Positions 35,075-45,861 of a stretch of DNA of 64,000 nucleotides are shown in pieces (positions within the stretch are counted from its first letter, which is position 1; each line of letters starts with the position of its first letter). A program made the translations under genes and the position numbers. The stretch is from NCBI RefSeq assembly GCF_009765965.1, contig NZ_LMUL01000014.1, positions 644,815 to 708,814 of the forward strand, in the 5' to 3' direction. This stretch comes from Caulobacter sp. S45 (GTDB lineage: Bacteria; Pseudomonadota; Alphaproteobacteria; Caulobacterales; Caulobacteraceae). The notes beneath the pieces are model-generated. The model did no database searches. It saw only the letters and a list, made by a program, of their open reading frames with translations, and was not told the origin of the DNA.

Positions 35075-35710
35075 CTAAGGCAGGCCGAGATATTTGTGGG
35101 TCTGGACGCTCAATCGCCAGCGCGGATGGTCCAGGCAATAGGCGATGGCGGCCTGAGTGTTCTCCGCGCGGGCGGGGCCGTCCATGGGTTGCAGCAGGAA
35201 ACGTTCGAAGTCCAGCGCTTCGAACCGCGCCGGATCGACGCCGGGCTGGGGATAGACCAGCTTCAGTTCCTGGCCGGACGTCTGCACCAATTGCGTCGCG
35301 CCCTTGGGGCTGACGCAGATCCAGTCGACGCCGGGTACGACCTCAAGCGTCCCGTTGGTCTCGATCGCCAGCTCGAACCCCGCCGCGTGGAAAGCATCCG
35401 CCAGGGCGGCGTCGAGCTGGAGCATCGGCTCGCCGCCGGTGCAGACCACCAGCCGCGGCTCGCCCACAGGACCGCGCCACAGGGCCTCGGCGGCGGCGAT
35501 CAGATCGGCCGGCGTCTCGAACCGGGCGCCGCCAGGGCCGTCCATGCCCACGAAGTCGGTATCGCAGAAATTGCAGGCGGCCTCGGCCCGGTCCTGCTCG
35601 CGTCCGGACCACAGGTTGCAGCCGGCGAAGCGGCAGAACACCGCCGGACGACCGGCCTGACCGCCCTCGCCCTGCAAGGTGAGGAACAGTTCCTTGACGG
35701 CGTAGCTCAT
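35075..35710 (-). CDS. queE: 7-carboxy-7-deazaguanine synthase
   Basis: A 211-residue radical SAM enzyme that rearranges carboxytetrahydropterin to CDG. The unusual cluster motif C-x14-C-x2-C is seen from [10 protein letters not shown] to [43 protein letters not shown] and [10 protein letters not shown] are family signatures. ATG 35710 overlaps the queC stop by four bases. Confidence 0.95.
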   Translation of the reverse strand: MSYAVKELFLTLQGEGGQAGRPAVFCRFAGCNLWSGREQDRAEAACNFCDTDFVGMDGPGGARFETPADLIAAAEALWRGPVGEPRLVVCTGGEPMLQLDAALADAFHAAGFELAIETNGTLEVVPGVDWICVSPKGATQLVQTSGQELKLVYPQPGVDPARFEALDFERFLLQPMDGPARAENTQAAIAYCLDHPRWRLSVQTHKYLGLP

Positions 35711-36453
35711 GCCGCCGCTCCCTCGCGCCACTCCACCCAGCCCTTGGCCCGCAGTTCGCACGCCGGACAATGGCCGCAGCCATAGCCCCAGGCATGGCGT
35801 TCGCCGCGCTCGCCGAGATAGCAGGTGTGGCTGTCCTCCAGGATCAGGTCGACCAGGGCCGAGCCGCCGAGCTCTTCGGCCATGGCCCAGGTCTGCGCCT
35901 TGGTCAGCCGCATCAGCGGCGTCTCGATCGTGAACGGCCGGTCCAAGCCGAGCTGCAGCGTCTGCTGCATGGCGTCGAGCGTGTCGCGACGGCAATCGGG
36001 ATAACCGGAGAAATCAGTCTCGCACATGCCGCCGATCAGGGCCTCGATCCCACGCCGATCCGCCAGGGCCGCCGCATAGATGAAGAACACCAGGTTGCGG
36101 CCCGGCACGAAGGTCGAAGGCAGGCCCCGGTCGGTCATTTCGATGGCCCGGTCCGCCGTCAGCGCCGATTGCGCCACCGCCCCGAACCCGCGCAGGTCGA
36201 GCACATGGTCCTCGCCCATACGCTCCGCCCACTGGGGGAAGCGGTTGCGCACGCCCTCCAGCACCCGCTGGCGAGCCTGCATCTCGACGCCATGGCGCTG
36301 GCCGTAATCGAAGCCCGCCGTCTCCACCCGGCCGTATCGCTGCAGCGCCCAGACCAGGCAGGTCGAGCTGTCCTGGCCGCCCGAGAACAGCACGAGCGCT
36401 CCACCGGAACGCGGAAGCGGCGATGGCGAGGGGTCTCGAATCGGATCGGGCAT
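35707..36453 (-). CDS. queC: 7-cyano-7-deazaguanine synthase
   Basis: A 248-residue ATP-dependent enzyme making preQ0. The PP-loop is [16 protein letters not shown], and [17 protein letters not shown] and [12 protein letters not shown] are conserved. The C-terminal zinc site uses Cys in HTCYLGERG and [13 protein letters not shown]. The ATG at 36453 begins a normal-length protein; the upstream open frame has no family match. queC starts the queCED unit. The window does not show the later queuosine genes. Confidence 0.95.
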   Translation of the reverse strand: MPDPIRDPSPSPLPRSGGALVLFSGGQDSSTCLVWALQRYGRVETAGFDYGQRHGVEMQARQRVLEGVRNRFPQWAERMGEDHVLDLRGFGAVAQSALTADRAIEMTDRGLPSTFVPGRNLVFFIYAAALADRRGIEALIGGMCETDFSGYPDCRRDTLDAMQQTLQLGLDRPFTIETPLMRLTKAQTWAMAEELGGSALVDLILEDSHTCYLGERGERHAWGYGCGHCPACELRAKGWVEWREGAAA

Positions 36454-36653
36454 GGGGACAGACCGGGACCGCACCGCCCAAGCAGCGAGCAATGGCGCAG
36501 CGCGTCGGTTCGGGAACGTGGATGAAAGATGCGCCGATGCTCTACACCACCTGGACGATGGCGGAAACCGTGAGCGCCGCGCGCACGGCGACGTTTGCCC
36601 GCAGAGTCCGGGACGCCAGGTCCGTGTAAGGGTCGAAAGATGGAGACCGTGGA

Positions 36654-36977
36654 ATGATCTGGCTGCTGGCCGTGGCCGCAATGGCGGGGGCCGCCGCCCA
36701 GGACGACCCGCAGGCGACCGTCCAGGAACTGCAACAGGTCTACCAGGACAGCTGCGCCCAGCGCGCCTACGGCGCCTTCGACGACGTCTGCGACCAGATC
36801 AATCAGCAGCTCCACCAAGCCCAGGTCGCCGCCGATCGCGCCGCACGCGAAGCGAGGCGGAAACCGCCCAAGACGGTCGTCCCCAAGCCGATTGCGCCGA
36901 CGGCTTCCGACGCGCCAGCGTCGGCCGCGCCAACCCAGGCCGCGCCGCCAGCGCCGCCGACTGAACCACGCGGGTAG
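36654..36977 (+). CDS. Small exported Cys-containing protein of unknown function
   Basis: A 107-residue protein with a short signal peptide ([15 protein letters not shown]). A helical segment with two cysteines ([22 protein letters not shown]), possibly a helical-hairpin disulfide, is followed by a Pro/Ala-rich tail. No named family is recognised. It is divergent from queC. Confidence 0.65.
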   Translation: MIWLLAVAAMAGAAAQDDPQATVQELQQVYQDSCAQRAYGAFDDVCDQINQQLHQAQVAADRAAREARRKPPKTVVPKPIAPTASDAPASAAPTQAAPPAPPTEPRG

Positions 36978-37133
36978 CTTGCCTCCCTCTCCCTCGAAGG
37001 GAGAGTGTCGGGGTGAGGGTGTGGCGCCCGGCGTTCGGAAGCCCGATGAGGCGCAGCCTCACAAGCCCTATCGGAAGCGTTCTGCACTCACCCCCATCCC
37101 TGCCCTTCCCCCTTCGAGGGGGAAGGAACAAGC
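36978..37133. repeat. Intergenic repeat with two hairpins between convergent genes
   Basis: The segment has a left hairpin (CTCCCTCGAAGGGAG near 36,990), GGGGTGAGGGTG, a GC-rich middle, CACTCACCCCC and a right hairpin (CCTTCCCCCTTCGAGGGGGA, with AGG completing the arm, near 37,105-37,127). The outer blocks are mutually complementary. This is the style of dispersed intergenic elements common in Caulobacterales; no second copy is seen in the window. It could also end ntrC transcription. Confidence 0.65.
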
Positions 37134-38555
37134 TTAAGTGCGTCGCCGCCCCACTTCCAAACCGAGCATCTCGATCTTCTTGCGCAGGGTGTTGCGGTTG
37201 ATGCCCAGGACCTCGGCCGCCTTGATCTGGTTGCCGCGCGTGGCGTTCAGGGTCAGGCGGATCAGCGGCCGCTCGATGCTCTCCAACGTCCGGTCGTAGA
37301 GTCCTGCGGCCGGGAGGTCGCCGCCGCCGGCGTTGAACTGCACCATCAGGCTCTGCTCGATCAGGTCGTCGATCGACACGCGCGGATCGCTGGCCAGATC
37401 GACCCGCTGCTCCTCCTGCAATTCCCGTTCGATCAGGCGGTCGGTGATCAGGTCCTCGGTGTAGAGGGCCGAGACGCGGCGCATGACGTTCTCGAGCTCC
37501 CGCACGTTGCCGGGCCAGCTATGGCGAGCCAGCCGGTCCAACGCCGAACCGTCCAGCGTCTTGGACGCCCCGCCGTCGCGATGGGCGCGAAACAGGAAGG
37601 CGCGGGCCAGGTCGGGCACGTCGTCGATCCGGTCGCGCAGCGGCGGCAGGCGCAGGATCGCCACGGCCAGGCGCAGGAACAGGTCCTCGCGGAACTGGCC
37701 CTGCCGCACCCGTTCGCGCACATGCTCCCCGACCGAGGCGACGACGCGCACGTCGACCATCCGGCCGGTTTGCGGATTGACCGGGCGCTCGCCGCCGTCC
37801 GCCAGACCCAGCAGGCGCGCCTGGGCGTCCAGCGACAGATCGTCGATCCCATCCAGGAACAGGGTGCCGGTGTCGGCCTCCAGCAGTTTTCCGCCGGACG
37901 CCCCATCGGGCGTTCCAAACAGGGTCGCGTCCACCCGATCAGCCGAGAGCCCCGCCAGGCGCACAGTCACGAACGGCCCCTGCCGGCGCGAGCCTAGATC
38001 GTGCAGGGCGCGGCCAGCCAGCGCCTTGCCAACCCCGACCTCGCCCACGATCAGGACATTCAGGTTGGTGTCCACAAGTCGGGCCAGGGTGCGGTAGACG
38101 TCCTGCATCGGCGGCGAGCGGCCGATCAGCGGCAGACCCTCGTCGCGCAGGGCGCGCGCCTGGGCGCGGGCGCGCACCGCGTCGGCCGGACGAGCGAGGG
38201 CCCGGCGCGCCACACTGACCATCTCGTCCAGGTCGAACGGCTTGGGCATGTAGTCGAAGGCGCCGATCTGGGCCGCGTTCACCGCCGTCAGCAGGGTGTT
38301 CTGCGCGCTCATCACGATGGCCGGCAGCTGCGGCCGCATCTTGCGCAGGCGCGGCAGCACGTCGAAGGCGTTCTCGTCGGGCATCACCACGTCGGTGATC
38401 ACCAGGTCGCCCTCCCCGTCCGACACCCATTTCAGCAGGGTGGCCGCCGACCCCGTCGCCCGCACCTGGAACCCGGCGCGGGTGAAGGCCTGGCTCAGCA
38501 CCAGGCGGATGGAGGTGTCGTCGTCGGCGATCAAAACCTTCTGGGGGACGTTCAC
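37134..38555 (-). CDS. ntrC: NtrC-type nitrogen response regulator lacking the GAFTGA loop
   Basis: A 473-residue regulator. The receiver domain (1-120) has the phospho-acceptor Asp55 (VITDVVMPD). The AAA+ domain (about 140-380) has Walker A GEVGVGK (171-177), but where GAFTGA should be the protein reads LFGTPDGASGGKLLEA (212 onward), about nine residues shorter. The Walker B region is LFLDGIDD, so the usual Glu is Gly236. The C-terminal Fis-type helix-turn-helix (NQIKAAEVLGINRNTLRKKI) is intact. It likely binds DNA as NtrC does but cannot contact sigma-54 in the standard way. ntrB lies 28 bases upstream. Confidence 0.93.
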   Translation of the reverse strand: MNVPQKVLIADDDTSIRLVLSQAFTRAGFQVRATGSAATLLKWVSDGEGDLVITDVVMPDENAFDVLPRLRKMRPQLPAIVMSAQNTLLTAVNAAQIGAFDYMPKPFDLDEMVSVARRALARPADAVRARAQARALRDEGLPLIGRSPPMQDVYRTLARLVDTNLNVLIVGEVGVGKALAGRALHDLGSRRQGPFVTVRLAGLSADRVDATLFGTPDGASGGKLLEADTGTLFLDGIDDLSLDAQARLLGLADGGERPVNPQTGRMVDVRVVASVGEHVRERVRQGQFREDLFLRLAVAILRLPPLRDRIDDVPDLARAFLFRAHRDGGASKTLDGSALDRLARHSWPGNVRELENVMRRVSALYTEDLITDRLIERELQEEQRVDLASDPRVSIDDLIEQSLMVQFNAGGGDLPAAGLYDRTLESIERPLIRLTLNATRGNQIKAAEVLGINRNTLRKKIEMLGLEVGRRRT

Positions 38556-38583
38556 GCCTTGGCTCCGATACGAAGGGTTTTCA

Positions 38584-39696
38584 TCAGGAAGCGTCCACCG
38601 CGATGGGCAGCAGGACGTGGAAGACCGTGCGGCCGGGCTCGGATTCGAACTCGATCAGCCCGTCGTGGGCGTGGACCAGTTTGGCCACCAGGGTCAGGCC
38701 CAGGCCCATGCCGGACAGCTTGGTGGTGACGAAGGCGTCGAACAGGCGATGTCGGAGGTCCGGCGGCACGCCCGGACCATTGTCCTGGATTCTGACTTCG
38801 AGCGGCGCGCTGAGCCAGCCCTGCCCTGCGGTGCGCAGACGACTGCCCATACGATAGGCAGTCGAGATGCGAACCTGCCCTTGGAGGTCGCGGCGCTCCA
38901 GGGCGGCTTCGGCCGCATTCTTCACCAGGTTGAGGAAAATCTGCACAAGCTGATCCTCGTCGCCCAGCACCATCGGCAGCGAGGGATCGTAGCTATCCTG
39001 GAACGCCACCTGACCGTCGAAGGCGCTTGAGGACAGCATGCGCACACGGTCCAGGATGCGGTGGATGTTGAGCGGGACCCGCGCGGCGGTGCGCTCGTCC
39101 GAAAACGCTTCGACCTGATCCACCAGGCGGCGGATGCGGTCGGTCTCCTCCACGATCACCTGGGCCAGGGGCGCATCCGCCGGACTGGCGCCGCTCTTGA
39201 GCAGCTGGGCCGCGCCGCGGATGCCGGCCAGGGGATTCTTGATCTCGTGCGCCAGGGTGCGGCCCATGCCGGCGACCGAGCGGAGCGCTTCGCTGGCCCG
39301 CTCCCGCTTGGTTCCCTGGCTTTCCAGATAGAAGGTCGCGAGCACATCGCCCGACGGCAAGGGGCTGAAGGTCACTTCCGCCTCGAAGGTGATCACGCCC
39401 GGACAGCAGACCTCCACGCCGCCCTGGTGGACGAAGCCGTCCTCCGCGACCGCCCGGTCGAACAGGCGCATCAGCTCGCCGTCTCGCGTCGCTTCGCTCA
39501 GGCCGCGGCGGGACAGCGTGGCGAGCGCCTGGCCAAACAGCATCTCGGCCGCTTCGTTGGCGGCCTTGAGCAGACCGTTGGCGGACAGCACCAGGATGGG
39601 CCAGGGCGCGCCGTCGAAGGCGGATGCGCGAAGCGCCCGCTGTTCAGGGCCTTGGGGGTCGGGCTGGGGCAAGGACTCGGTTCCTCCTCGCTGCAC
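38584..39696 (-). CDS. ntrB: Nitrogen sensor histidine kinase NtrB
   Basis: A 370-residue soluble kinase/phosphatase partner of NtrC, controlled by PII proteins. A PAS domain (GAPWPILVLSANGLLKAANEAAEMLFG) is followed by the H-box GRTLAHEIKNPLAGIRGAAQLL, the N-box NLVKNAAEAALE and the G-boxes IQDNGPGVPP and GMGLGLTLVAKL. The best start is GTG 39696, with a perfect AGGAGG seven bases upstream. An ATG at 39732 is in frame but lacks a ribosome-binding site. It is divergent from glnK. Confidence 0.94.
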   Translation of the reverse strand: MQRGGTESLPQPDPQGPEQRALRASAFDGAPWPILVLSANGLLKAANEAAEMLFGQALATLSRRGLSEATRDGELMRLFDRAVAEDGFVHQGGVEVCCPGVITFEAEVTFSPLPSGDVLATFYLESQGTKRERASEALRSVAGMGRTLAHEIKNPLAGIRGAAQLLKSGASPADAPLAQVIVEETDRIRRLVDQVEAFSDERTAARVPLNIHRILDRVRMLSSSAFDGQVAFQDSYDPSLPMVLGDEDQLVQIFLNLVKNAAEAALERRDLQGQVRISTAYRMGSRLRTAGQGWLSAPLEVRIQDNGPGVPPDLRHRLFDAFVTTKLSGMGLGLTLVAKLVHAHDGLIEFESEPGRTVFHVLLPIAVDAS

Positions 39697-39812
39697 GCCT
39701 AAGCCTCCTGTGGCCGCATCGCGCGATGTCATCGAAATGCGCAACCGCCCGCGAACTGTCAGCATACATATTAAGCAGTCGATGCCCAATATGCGCACAT
39801 TTTACGCGCTGA

Positions 39813-40271
<459 letters not shown>

Positions 40272-40287
40272 AGCTCCAGTCGTTCCC

Positions 40288-41736
40288 ATGCCCCAGATGC
40301 TCTTAGCCATGTCCAGGGTTCGTCGCGCCGCCGGCCTCGTTTCCGCCGTCCTGCTGGCGATCTGCCTGATCCCCGCCATGGCCTCCGCCCAGGCCGCGCC
40401 AAGCGCCGTCTCGCCGACGCCCGCCGTCAACGCCACCGGGGCGGCCGCCCCGGTCGCAGTTGCGCCCGCCACCGCCACGACCACGCCGGCGGCTGCGCCC
40501 GCGAGCGCCTTCAAGACCGACAGCGGCGATACGGCCTGGATGCTCGTCTCCACCGCCCTGGTGCTGATGATGACCATACCGGGGCTGGCGCTGTTCTATG
40601 GCGGCATGGTGCGCAAGCGGAACGTCATCGCCACCGTGGCCCAGTCGTTCGCCATCACGGCAGTGGCGACCCTGGTCTGGTTCGTGGCCGGCTATTCGGT
40701 GGCGCTGGGGACCGACCCGAGCGCCTGGGCCAACAACTGGTGGGGCGGCCTGGGGAACGTGTTCCTCAAGCAGGTCTCGATGACCAAGAGCTACACCATC
40801 GCCGGGACGGTCCTGACCATCCCGGAATACGTCTACATGATGTACCAGATGACCTTCGCGATCATCACGCCAGCCCTGATCTGCGGCGCGTTCGCCGAGC
40901 GGTTCAAGTTCTCCGCCCTGCTGCTGTTCACCGTGCTGTGGTCGCTATTCGTCTATGCGCCCATCGCCCACTGGGTCTGGGGCGGCGGCTTCCTGGGCGG
41001 GCTGGGGGTGATGGACTTCGCCGGCGGCACCGTGGTCCACGTCAACGCCGGGGTAGCGGGCCTCGTCTGCGCCCTGGTGGTCGGCAAGCGCCGTGGCTAC
41101 GGCCACGACAACATGGCCCCCAACAACCTCGTCTACACCATGATCGGGGCCAGCCTGCTCTGGGTCGGGTGGTTCGGGTTCAACGCCGGCTCGGCTCTAG
41201 GCGCCAATGCGCTCGCGGGGGTGGCCATGGCCAACACCCAGGTCGCCACCGCCGCCGCCACCATCGCCTGGATGGCCGTGGAGTGGTTCCACCGCAAGAA
41301 GCCCACCCTGCTCGGCCTGGCCTCGGGCGCGGTCGCCGGCCTGGTCGCCATCACCCCGGCCTCCGGCTTCGTGACGCCTTGCGGCGCACTGTGGATCGGC
41401 CTGATCGCCGGTGCGGTCTGCTACTGCTCGGCGGTGTTCCTGAAGAACGCGCTGAAATACGACGACAGCCTGGACGCCTTCGGCGTGCACGGGGTGGGCG
41501 GCTTCGTCGGGGCGATCCTGACCGGGGTGTTCGCCGACGTCGGGATCAACACCCTGCCCAAGGGACACGGGGTGCTGGTCCAGTTCGAGAGCTGCATCGT
41601 GACCATCGTCTGGACGGCGATGGTCACCTTCCTGATCCTGATGGTCTGCAAGTTCACCACCGGCCTGCGCGTCACCGAAGAGGAGGAAGTGTACGGTCTA
41701 GACCTTGCACTCCACGGCGAGGCGATGCACGACTGA
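40288..41736 (+). CDS. amtB: Ammonium transporter
   Basis: A protein of about 482 residues with a signal peptide (LVSAVLLAICLIPAMASAQ), an Ala/Pro-rich linker and eleven transmembrane helices. Family marks are GLALFYGGMVRKRNV, FAPIAHWVWGGGFLG-like YAPIAHWVWGGGFL, the first pore His in GGTVVHVNAGVAGL, the second in DAFGVHGVGGFVGAI, and ASLLWVGWFGFNAGSAL. Three in-frame ATGs (40288, 40297, 40309) compete without a clear ribosome-binding site. It conducts ammonium and is gated by GlnK. Confidence 0.93.
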   Translation: MPQMLLAMSRVRRAAGLVSAVLLAICLIPAMASAQAAPSAVSPTPAVNATGAAAPVAVAPATATTTPAAAPASAFKTDSGDTAWMLVSTALVLMMTIPGLALFYGGMVRKRNVIATVAQSFAITAVATLVWFVAGYSVALGTDPSAWANNWWGGLGNVFLKQVSMTKSYTIAGTVLTIPEYVYMMYQMTFAIITPALICGAFAERFKFSALLLFTVLWSLFVYAPIAHWVWGGGFLGGLGVMDFAGGTVVHVNAGVAGLVCALVVGKRRGYGHDNMAPNNLVYTMIGASLLWVGWFGFNAGSALGANALAGVAMANTQVATAAATIAWMAVEWFHRKKPTLLGLASGAVAGLVAITPASGFVTPCGALWIGLIAGAVCYCSAVFLKNALKYDDSLDAFGVHGVGGFVGAILTGVFADVGINTLPKGHGVLVQFESCIVTIVWTAMVTFLILMVCKFTTGLRVTEEEEVYGLDLALHGEAMHD

Positions 41737-41819
41737 CCGCGCGCCGGATCACCTTCCATCGCGACGGGGCCCAGGGGGCGCCCGCTCGCTTCCCGTGCAG
41801 GACCACGTTGGAGTTTTAG

Positions 41820-43226
41820 ATGACGCCCGAAGAAATCTACGCCCAGATCAAGGAAAAGGACGTCAAGTACGTCGACCTCCGCTTCACCGACATGCGCGGG
41901 AAGATGCAGCACGTCACCTTCGATCTCAGCCTGGTCGACGACGAGTTCCTGACCGAAGGCACCATGTTCGACGGCTCCTCGATCTCCGGATGGAAGGCGA
42001 TCAACGAGTCCGACATGCTGCTGCGCCCGGACCTGTCGACCGCCTACATCGACCCCTTCTACCAGCAGACCACCCTATTCCTGTTCTGCGACGTGCTGAA
42101 CCCCGACACCTCGGAGCCCTACAACCGCGACCCGCGCTCCATCGCCAAGGCGGCGCTGAACTACGTGAAGTCAGCGGGCGTCGGCGATCAGGTCTATTTC
42201 GGCCCCGAAGCCGAGTTCTTCATCTTCGACGACGTGAAGTGGTCCACCGCCGCCCACAAGACCGGCTACAGCTTCGACTCGATCGAACTGCCGAGCAACA
42301 CCGACAAGGCCTATGACGAGGGCAATATGGGCCACCGCCCCGGCCCCAAGGGCGGCTACTTCCCGGTCAACCCGGTGGACAGCGCCCAGGACCTGCGCGG
42401 CGAGATGCTGTCGGTGATGGAAGAGCTCGGCATGAAGCCGGAAAAGCATCACCACGAGGTGGCGCCCGCCCAGCACGAGCTGGGGCTGACCTTCTCCGAC
42501 CTGCTGACCATGGCCGACCGGATGCAGCTCTACAAGTACGTCATCCACAACGTGGCCTCGGCCTACGGCAAGACCGCCACCTTCATGGCCAAGCCCTATT
42601 TCGGTGACAACGGCTCGGGCATGCACTGCCACCAGTCGATCTGGAAAGACGGAAAGCCCATGTTCGCGGGCGACAAGTATTCCGGCCTGTCGGAAATGTG
42701 CCTGCACTACATCGGCGGCATCATCAAGCACGCCAAGGCCATCAACGCCTTCGCCAACTCCACCACCAACAGCTACAAGCGTCTGGTGCCGGGATACGAA
42801 GCTCCGGTGAAGCTGGCCTATTCGGCCCGCAACCGGTCCGCCTCGATCCGTATCCCGTGGGTGTCCTCGCCCAAGGCCAAGCGCATCGAGGTCCGCTTCC
42901 CCGATCCCATGGGCAACCCCTACCTGACCTTCGTCGCCCTGCTGATGGCCGGCCTGGACGGGATCGAGAACAAGATCGATCCGGGCCAACCCATGGACAA
43001 GAACCTGTACGACCTGCCCCCTCGCGAGCAGAAGAAGGTTCCCGAAGTCTGCGGCTCGCTGCGCGAAGCTCTGGAAAGCCTCGACAAGGACCGCGCCTTC
43101 CTCAAGAAGGGCGGCGTGATGGACGACGACTTCATCGACGCCTACATCGAGTTGAAGATGGAAGAAGTCATGCGGCTGCAACTGCACCCGCACCCCGTCG
43201 AATTCGACATGTACTACAACTGCTAG
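41820..43226 (+). CDS. glnA: Glutamine synthetase type I
   Basis: A 468-residue dodecameric enzyme that condenses glutamate and ammonia. The beta-grasp domain ([17 protein letters not shown]) is followed by [16 protein letters not shown], the catalytic [30 protein letters not shown] and [19 protein letters not shown]. The adenylylation Tyr is in [11 protein letters not shown], so it is the GSI-beta type controlled by GlnE. GGAG is six bases before ATG 41820. It follows amtB by 83 bases and ends in a clear terminator. Confidence 0.97.
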   Translation: MTPEEIYAQIKEKDVKYVDLRFTDMRGKMQHVTFDLSLVDDEFLTEGTMFDGSSISGWKAINESDMLLRPDLSTAYIDPFYQQTTLFLFCDVLNPDTSEPYNRDPRSIAKAALNYVKSAGVGDQVYFGPEAEFFIFDDVKWSTAAHKTGYSFDSIELPSNTDKAYDEGNMGHRPGPKGGYFPVNPVDSAQDLRGEMLSVMEELGMKPEKHHHEVAPAQHELGLTFSDLLTMADRMQLYKYVIHNVASAYGKTATFMAKPYFGDNGSGMHCHQSIWKDGKPMFAGDKYSGLSEMCLHYIGGIIKHAKAINAFANSTTNSYKRLVPGYEAPVKLAYSARNRSASIRIPWVSSPKAKRIEVRFPDPMGNPYLTFVALLMAGLDGIENKIDPGQPMDKNLYDLPPREQKKVPEVCGSLREALESLDKDRAFLKKGGVMDDDFIDAYIELKMEEVMRLQLHPHPVEFDMYYNC

Positions 43227-43252
43227 GCTGAGCGCCTGGTCGATACGGAGAG

Positions 43253-43279
43253 GGCTGCGGAGCGATCCGCGGCCTTTTT
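43253..43279 (+). terminator. Rho-independent terminator of glnA
   Basis: GGCTGCGG and CCGCGGCC pair (one G-U) around a six-base loop and are followed by TTTTT (43275-43279), 27 bases after the glnA stop. Confidence 0.88.
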
Positions 43280-43295
43280 CATGTGCTCTACATGT

Positions 43296-43410
43296 GCTGC
43301 GTGCTTCGAGACGCGCTGCGCGCTCCTCAGCATGACGAGCGTTTATGCAACCCAACAACCTAAGTCATCCTGAGGAGCCCCAAAGGGGCGTCTCGAAGGA
43401 CGCACCACGC
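43296..43410. repeat. Palindromic dispersed repeat, copy 2
   Basis: Arms GCTGCGTGCTTCGAGACGCG and CTCCTCAGCATGA on the left, and TGAGGAGCCCCAAAGGGGCG and TCTCGAAGGACGCACCACGC on the right, match the copy at 34,251-34,369. The loop between them differs in sequence. Confidence 0.85.
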
Positions 43411-43426
43411 AGCCACGCGCGCACTT

Positions 43427-44704
43427 TCAGGCGCGCACCTGCCCCGTCCCGCGCACCACGTACTTGTAGGTCGTCAGCTGCTCCGCCCCCACCGGACCGC
43501 GCGCGTGCAGGCGGGCGGTGGAGATGCCGATCTCGGCCCCGAAACCGAACTCGCCCCCGTCGGCGAACTGAGTGGAGGCGTTGACCAGGACGATGGCGCT
43601 GTCCACCAGGTCGACGAACCGCTGGGCGGCGCCCGCATCCTCGGTGACGATGGCCTCGGTGTGGCCCGAGCCATAGGTGGCGATATGGTCCGCCGCCGCA
43701 TCCACCCCGTCGACCACCCGCACCGCCAGGATCGGCGCCAGATACTCCGTCCGCCAGTCCTGCTCCACCGCCACGCCCATGTCGGGGACCAACGCCCTGG
43801 CGCGTGCATCGCCGCGCAGTTCGCAACCGCCCGCACAAAGATCGGCGGCGATGGCGGGCAACAAGCGACCCGCCGCGATGGCGTCGATCAACAGGGTCTC
43901 GGTCGAGCCGCACACCGAGGTCCGCCGCAGCTTGGCGTTGACGACGATGGCGCGCGCCTTGTCCGCATCGGCGCCGGCATGGACATAGGTGTGGCACAGC
44001 CCCTCGAGGTGACCGAGCACCGCCACCCGCGCCTCCGCCTGCACCCGCTCGACCAGGGTGCGACCGCCGCGAGGGATCAGCAGGTCGATGGTCCCTCCCA
44101 ATCCCGACAACAGCTGCCCGACCGCAGCCCGGTCCGTATTCGGCACGATCTGCACGCAATCCTGCGGCAACCCCACAGCCGTCAGCCCACGAACCAGGGC
44201 GGCATGGATGGCCAGGTTGGAGCGCAGGCTCTCCGAGCCGCCGCGCAAGATACTGGCGTTGCCGGCGCGCAGGCACAGGGCCGCGGCGTCGGCGGTGACG
44301 TTGGGACGCGCCTCGTAGATCACCGCGATCACGCCGATGGGGGTGCGCACGCGGGTGAAATCCAATCCGTTCGGGCGCGTCCAATGGGCCATCTCGGCTC
44401 CGACCGGGTCGGGGATAGCCGCTACGGTGCGCAACGCCGTGACCACGCCCAACAGCCGCTCAACGTCCAGCGCCAGCCGGTCCACCATGTTGGGCGCGAG
44501 ACCGGACGCGCGGGCCGCGGCGACGTCCTGAGCGTTGGCCTCCAGCACGTCAGTCTGCGCCTCAGCCAGGGCGTCGGCCATGGCCGTCAGCGCCTGGGTC
44601 CTTTGCTCGGCGGGGGCCAGCCTCAGCGCCTGCGCCGCCGCACGCGCGCGCTGACCCATGGCGGTCATGGCTTGGGCGAGCTCCTCGCCGCTGTCTTCAG
44701 CCAT
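43427..44704 (-). CDS. proA: Gamma-glutamyl phosphate reductase
   Basis: A 425-residue NADPH-dependent enzyme of proline synthesis, aldehyde-dehydrogenase fold. NPF-type early motif [33 protein letters not shown], the catalytic Cys in [15 protein letters not shown] and the C-terminal [21 protein letters not shown] are seen. Its ATG lies inside the end of proB (eight-base overlap). Confidence 0.96.
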   Translation of the reverse strand: MAEDSGEELAQAMTAMGQRARAAAQALRLAPAEQRTQALTAMADALAEAQTDVLEANAQDVAAARASGLAPNMVDRLALDVERLLGVVTALRTVAAIPDPVGAEMAHWTRPNGLDFTRVRTPIGVIAVIYEARPNVTADAAALCLRAGNASILRGGSESLRSNLAIHAALVRGLTAVGLPQDCVQIVPNTDRAAVGQLLSGLGGTIDLLIPRGGRTLVERVQAEARVAVLGHLEGLCHTYVHAGADADKARAIVVNAKLRRTSVCGSTETLLIDAIAAGRLLPAIAADLCAGGCELRGDARARALVPDMGVAVEQDWRTEYLAPILAVRVVDGVDAAADHIATYGSGHTEAIVTEDAGAAQRFVDLVDSAIVLVNASTQFADGGEFGFGAEIGISTARLHARGPVGAEQLTTYKYVVRGTGQVRA

Positions 44705-45854
44705 TGGCGGTCCTGCTCAACGGTTCGCCCGGCACCACCAGATCGTCGCGATGGATCAGCGCCGTCGGCCCCGGATAGCCCAAGGCCGCTTCGATCCCCT
44801 GGGACTGCAGGCCGATGATGCGCTGGGCGTCACTGGCGTCGTAGGCGCAGAGCCCACGCGCGATCTCACGCCCCGTCGGTTCGAGCACCAGCACCAGGTC
44901 GCCCTTGCCGAACGCGCCCTGCACCGCGCGCACGCCCGCCGGCAGCAGGCTCTTGCCCGCCTGCAGCGCCAACGCCGCGCCGGCGTCCACCGTCAGGCTC
45001 CCACGCGGGGCGAGACCGCCGGCGATCCACTGCTTGTAGGCCGCCATCGGCGTAGCGCTGGGCTGGACAAAGGTGGCGCGCGCGCCGGCCAGCAACGCCG
45101 ACAGGGCGGCGACATCTCCCTCGGGCCGACCGGCCGCGATCAGGGTGGCGCAACCGGCGGCCTGGGCGATGCGAGCGGCGGCGAGCTTGGTGGCCATGCC
45201 GCCCGTTCCGACCCCGGTCTGGCTGTTGGCCCCGCCGGCCATCGCTTCGATCTCCGGCGTCAGGCTGGAGACCAGCGGCACATGCTGCGCCGTCGGATTG
45301 CGGCGAGGATCGGCGGTGTAGAGGCCGTCGACGTCGGAGAGCAGCACCAGCAGCTCGGCGCGGATCATCTGCGCCACCCGCGCAGCCAACCGGTCGTTGT
45401 CGCCGTAGCGAATCTCCTCGGTGGCGACCGCGTCGTTCTCGTTGACCACCGGGATGGCGCCGAGCTCCAACAGGCGTTCCAGCGTGGCCCGCCCGTTCAG
45501 CCAGCGCCGGCGCACCTCGGTGTCGTCGCGGGTCAGCAGCACCTGGGCGGCTGGCAAGCCGTGGGGTTCCAGCGCCTCTTCCCACGCACGCATCAGCAGG
45601 CTCTGCCCCGCGCTGGCGGCGGCCTGCTTGGTTTGCAGGTCGAGCTTCTCCCCCGCCGACAGGCCGAGCCGCCGGCGCCCAAGGGCGATGGAGCCGGACG
45701 ACACCAGCAGGACCTTGCGCCCCTCCCCGACCAGCATCGCCACGTCGGCGGCAAGCCCGGCGATCCAGTCGCGGTCGACGCGCCCGTCCGGGTCCAGCAA
45801 CAGGGCCGAACCGACCTTGACGACGATCCGCCGGGCCTGGGACAGGGCGCTCAT
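44697..45854 (-). CDS. proB: Glutamate 5-kinase
   Basis: A 385-residue kinase catalysing the first step of proline synthesis. The amino-acid kinase domain shows [51 protein letters not shown] and [17 protein letters not shown]. The C-terminal PUA domain spans about residues 280-370. It is usually feedback-inhibited by proline. It overlaps proA and lies seven bases after the chorismate mutase stop, so all three may share a transcript. Confidence 0.96.
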   Translation of the reverse strand: MSALSQARRIVVKVGSALLLDPDGRVDRDWIAGLAADVAMLVGEGRKVLLVSSGSIALGRRRLGLSAGEKLDLQTKQAAASAGQSLLMRAWEEALEPHGLPAAQVLLTRDDTEVRRRWLNGRATLERLLELGAIPVVNENDAVATEEIRYGDNDRLAARVAQMIRAELLVLLSDVDGLYTADPRRNPTAQHVPLVSSLTPEIEAMAGGANSQTGVGTGGMATKLAAARIAQAAGCATLIAAGRPEGDVAALSALLAGARATFVQPSATPMAAYKQWIAGGLAPRGSLTVDAGAALALQAGKSLLPAGVRAVQGAFGKGDLVLVLEPTGREIARGLCAYDASDAQRIIGLQSQGIEAALGYPGPTALIHRDDLVVPGEPLSRTANG

Positions 45855-45861
45855 GGCCGGG

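Noticed and set aside
36454-36653. Possible preQ1 riboswitch upstream of queC
   Set aside because: No preQ1 aptamer features (short stem with A-rich tail pairing before the start) could be found in the 200-base leader.
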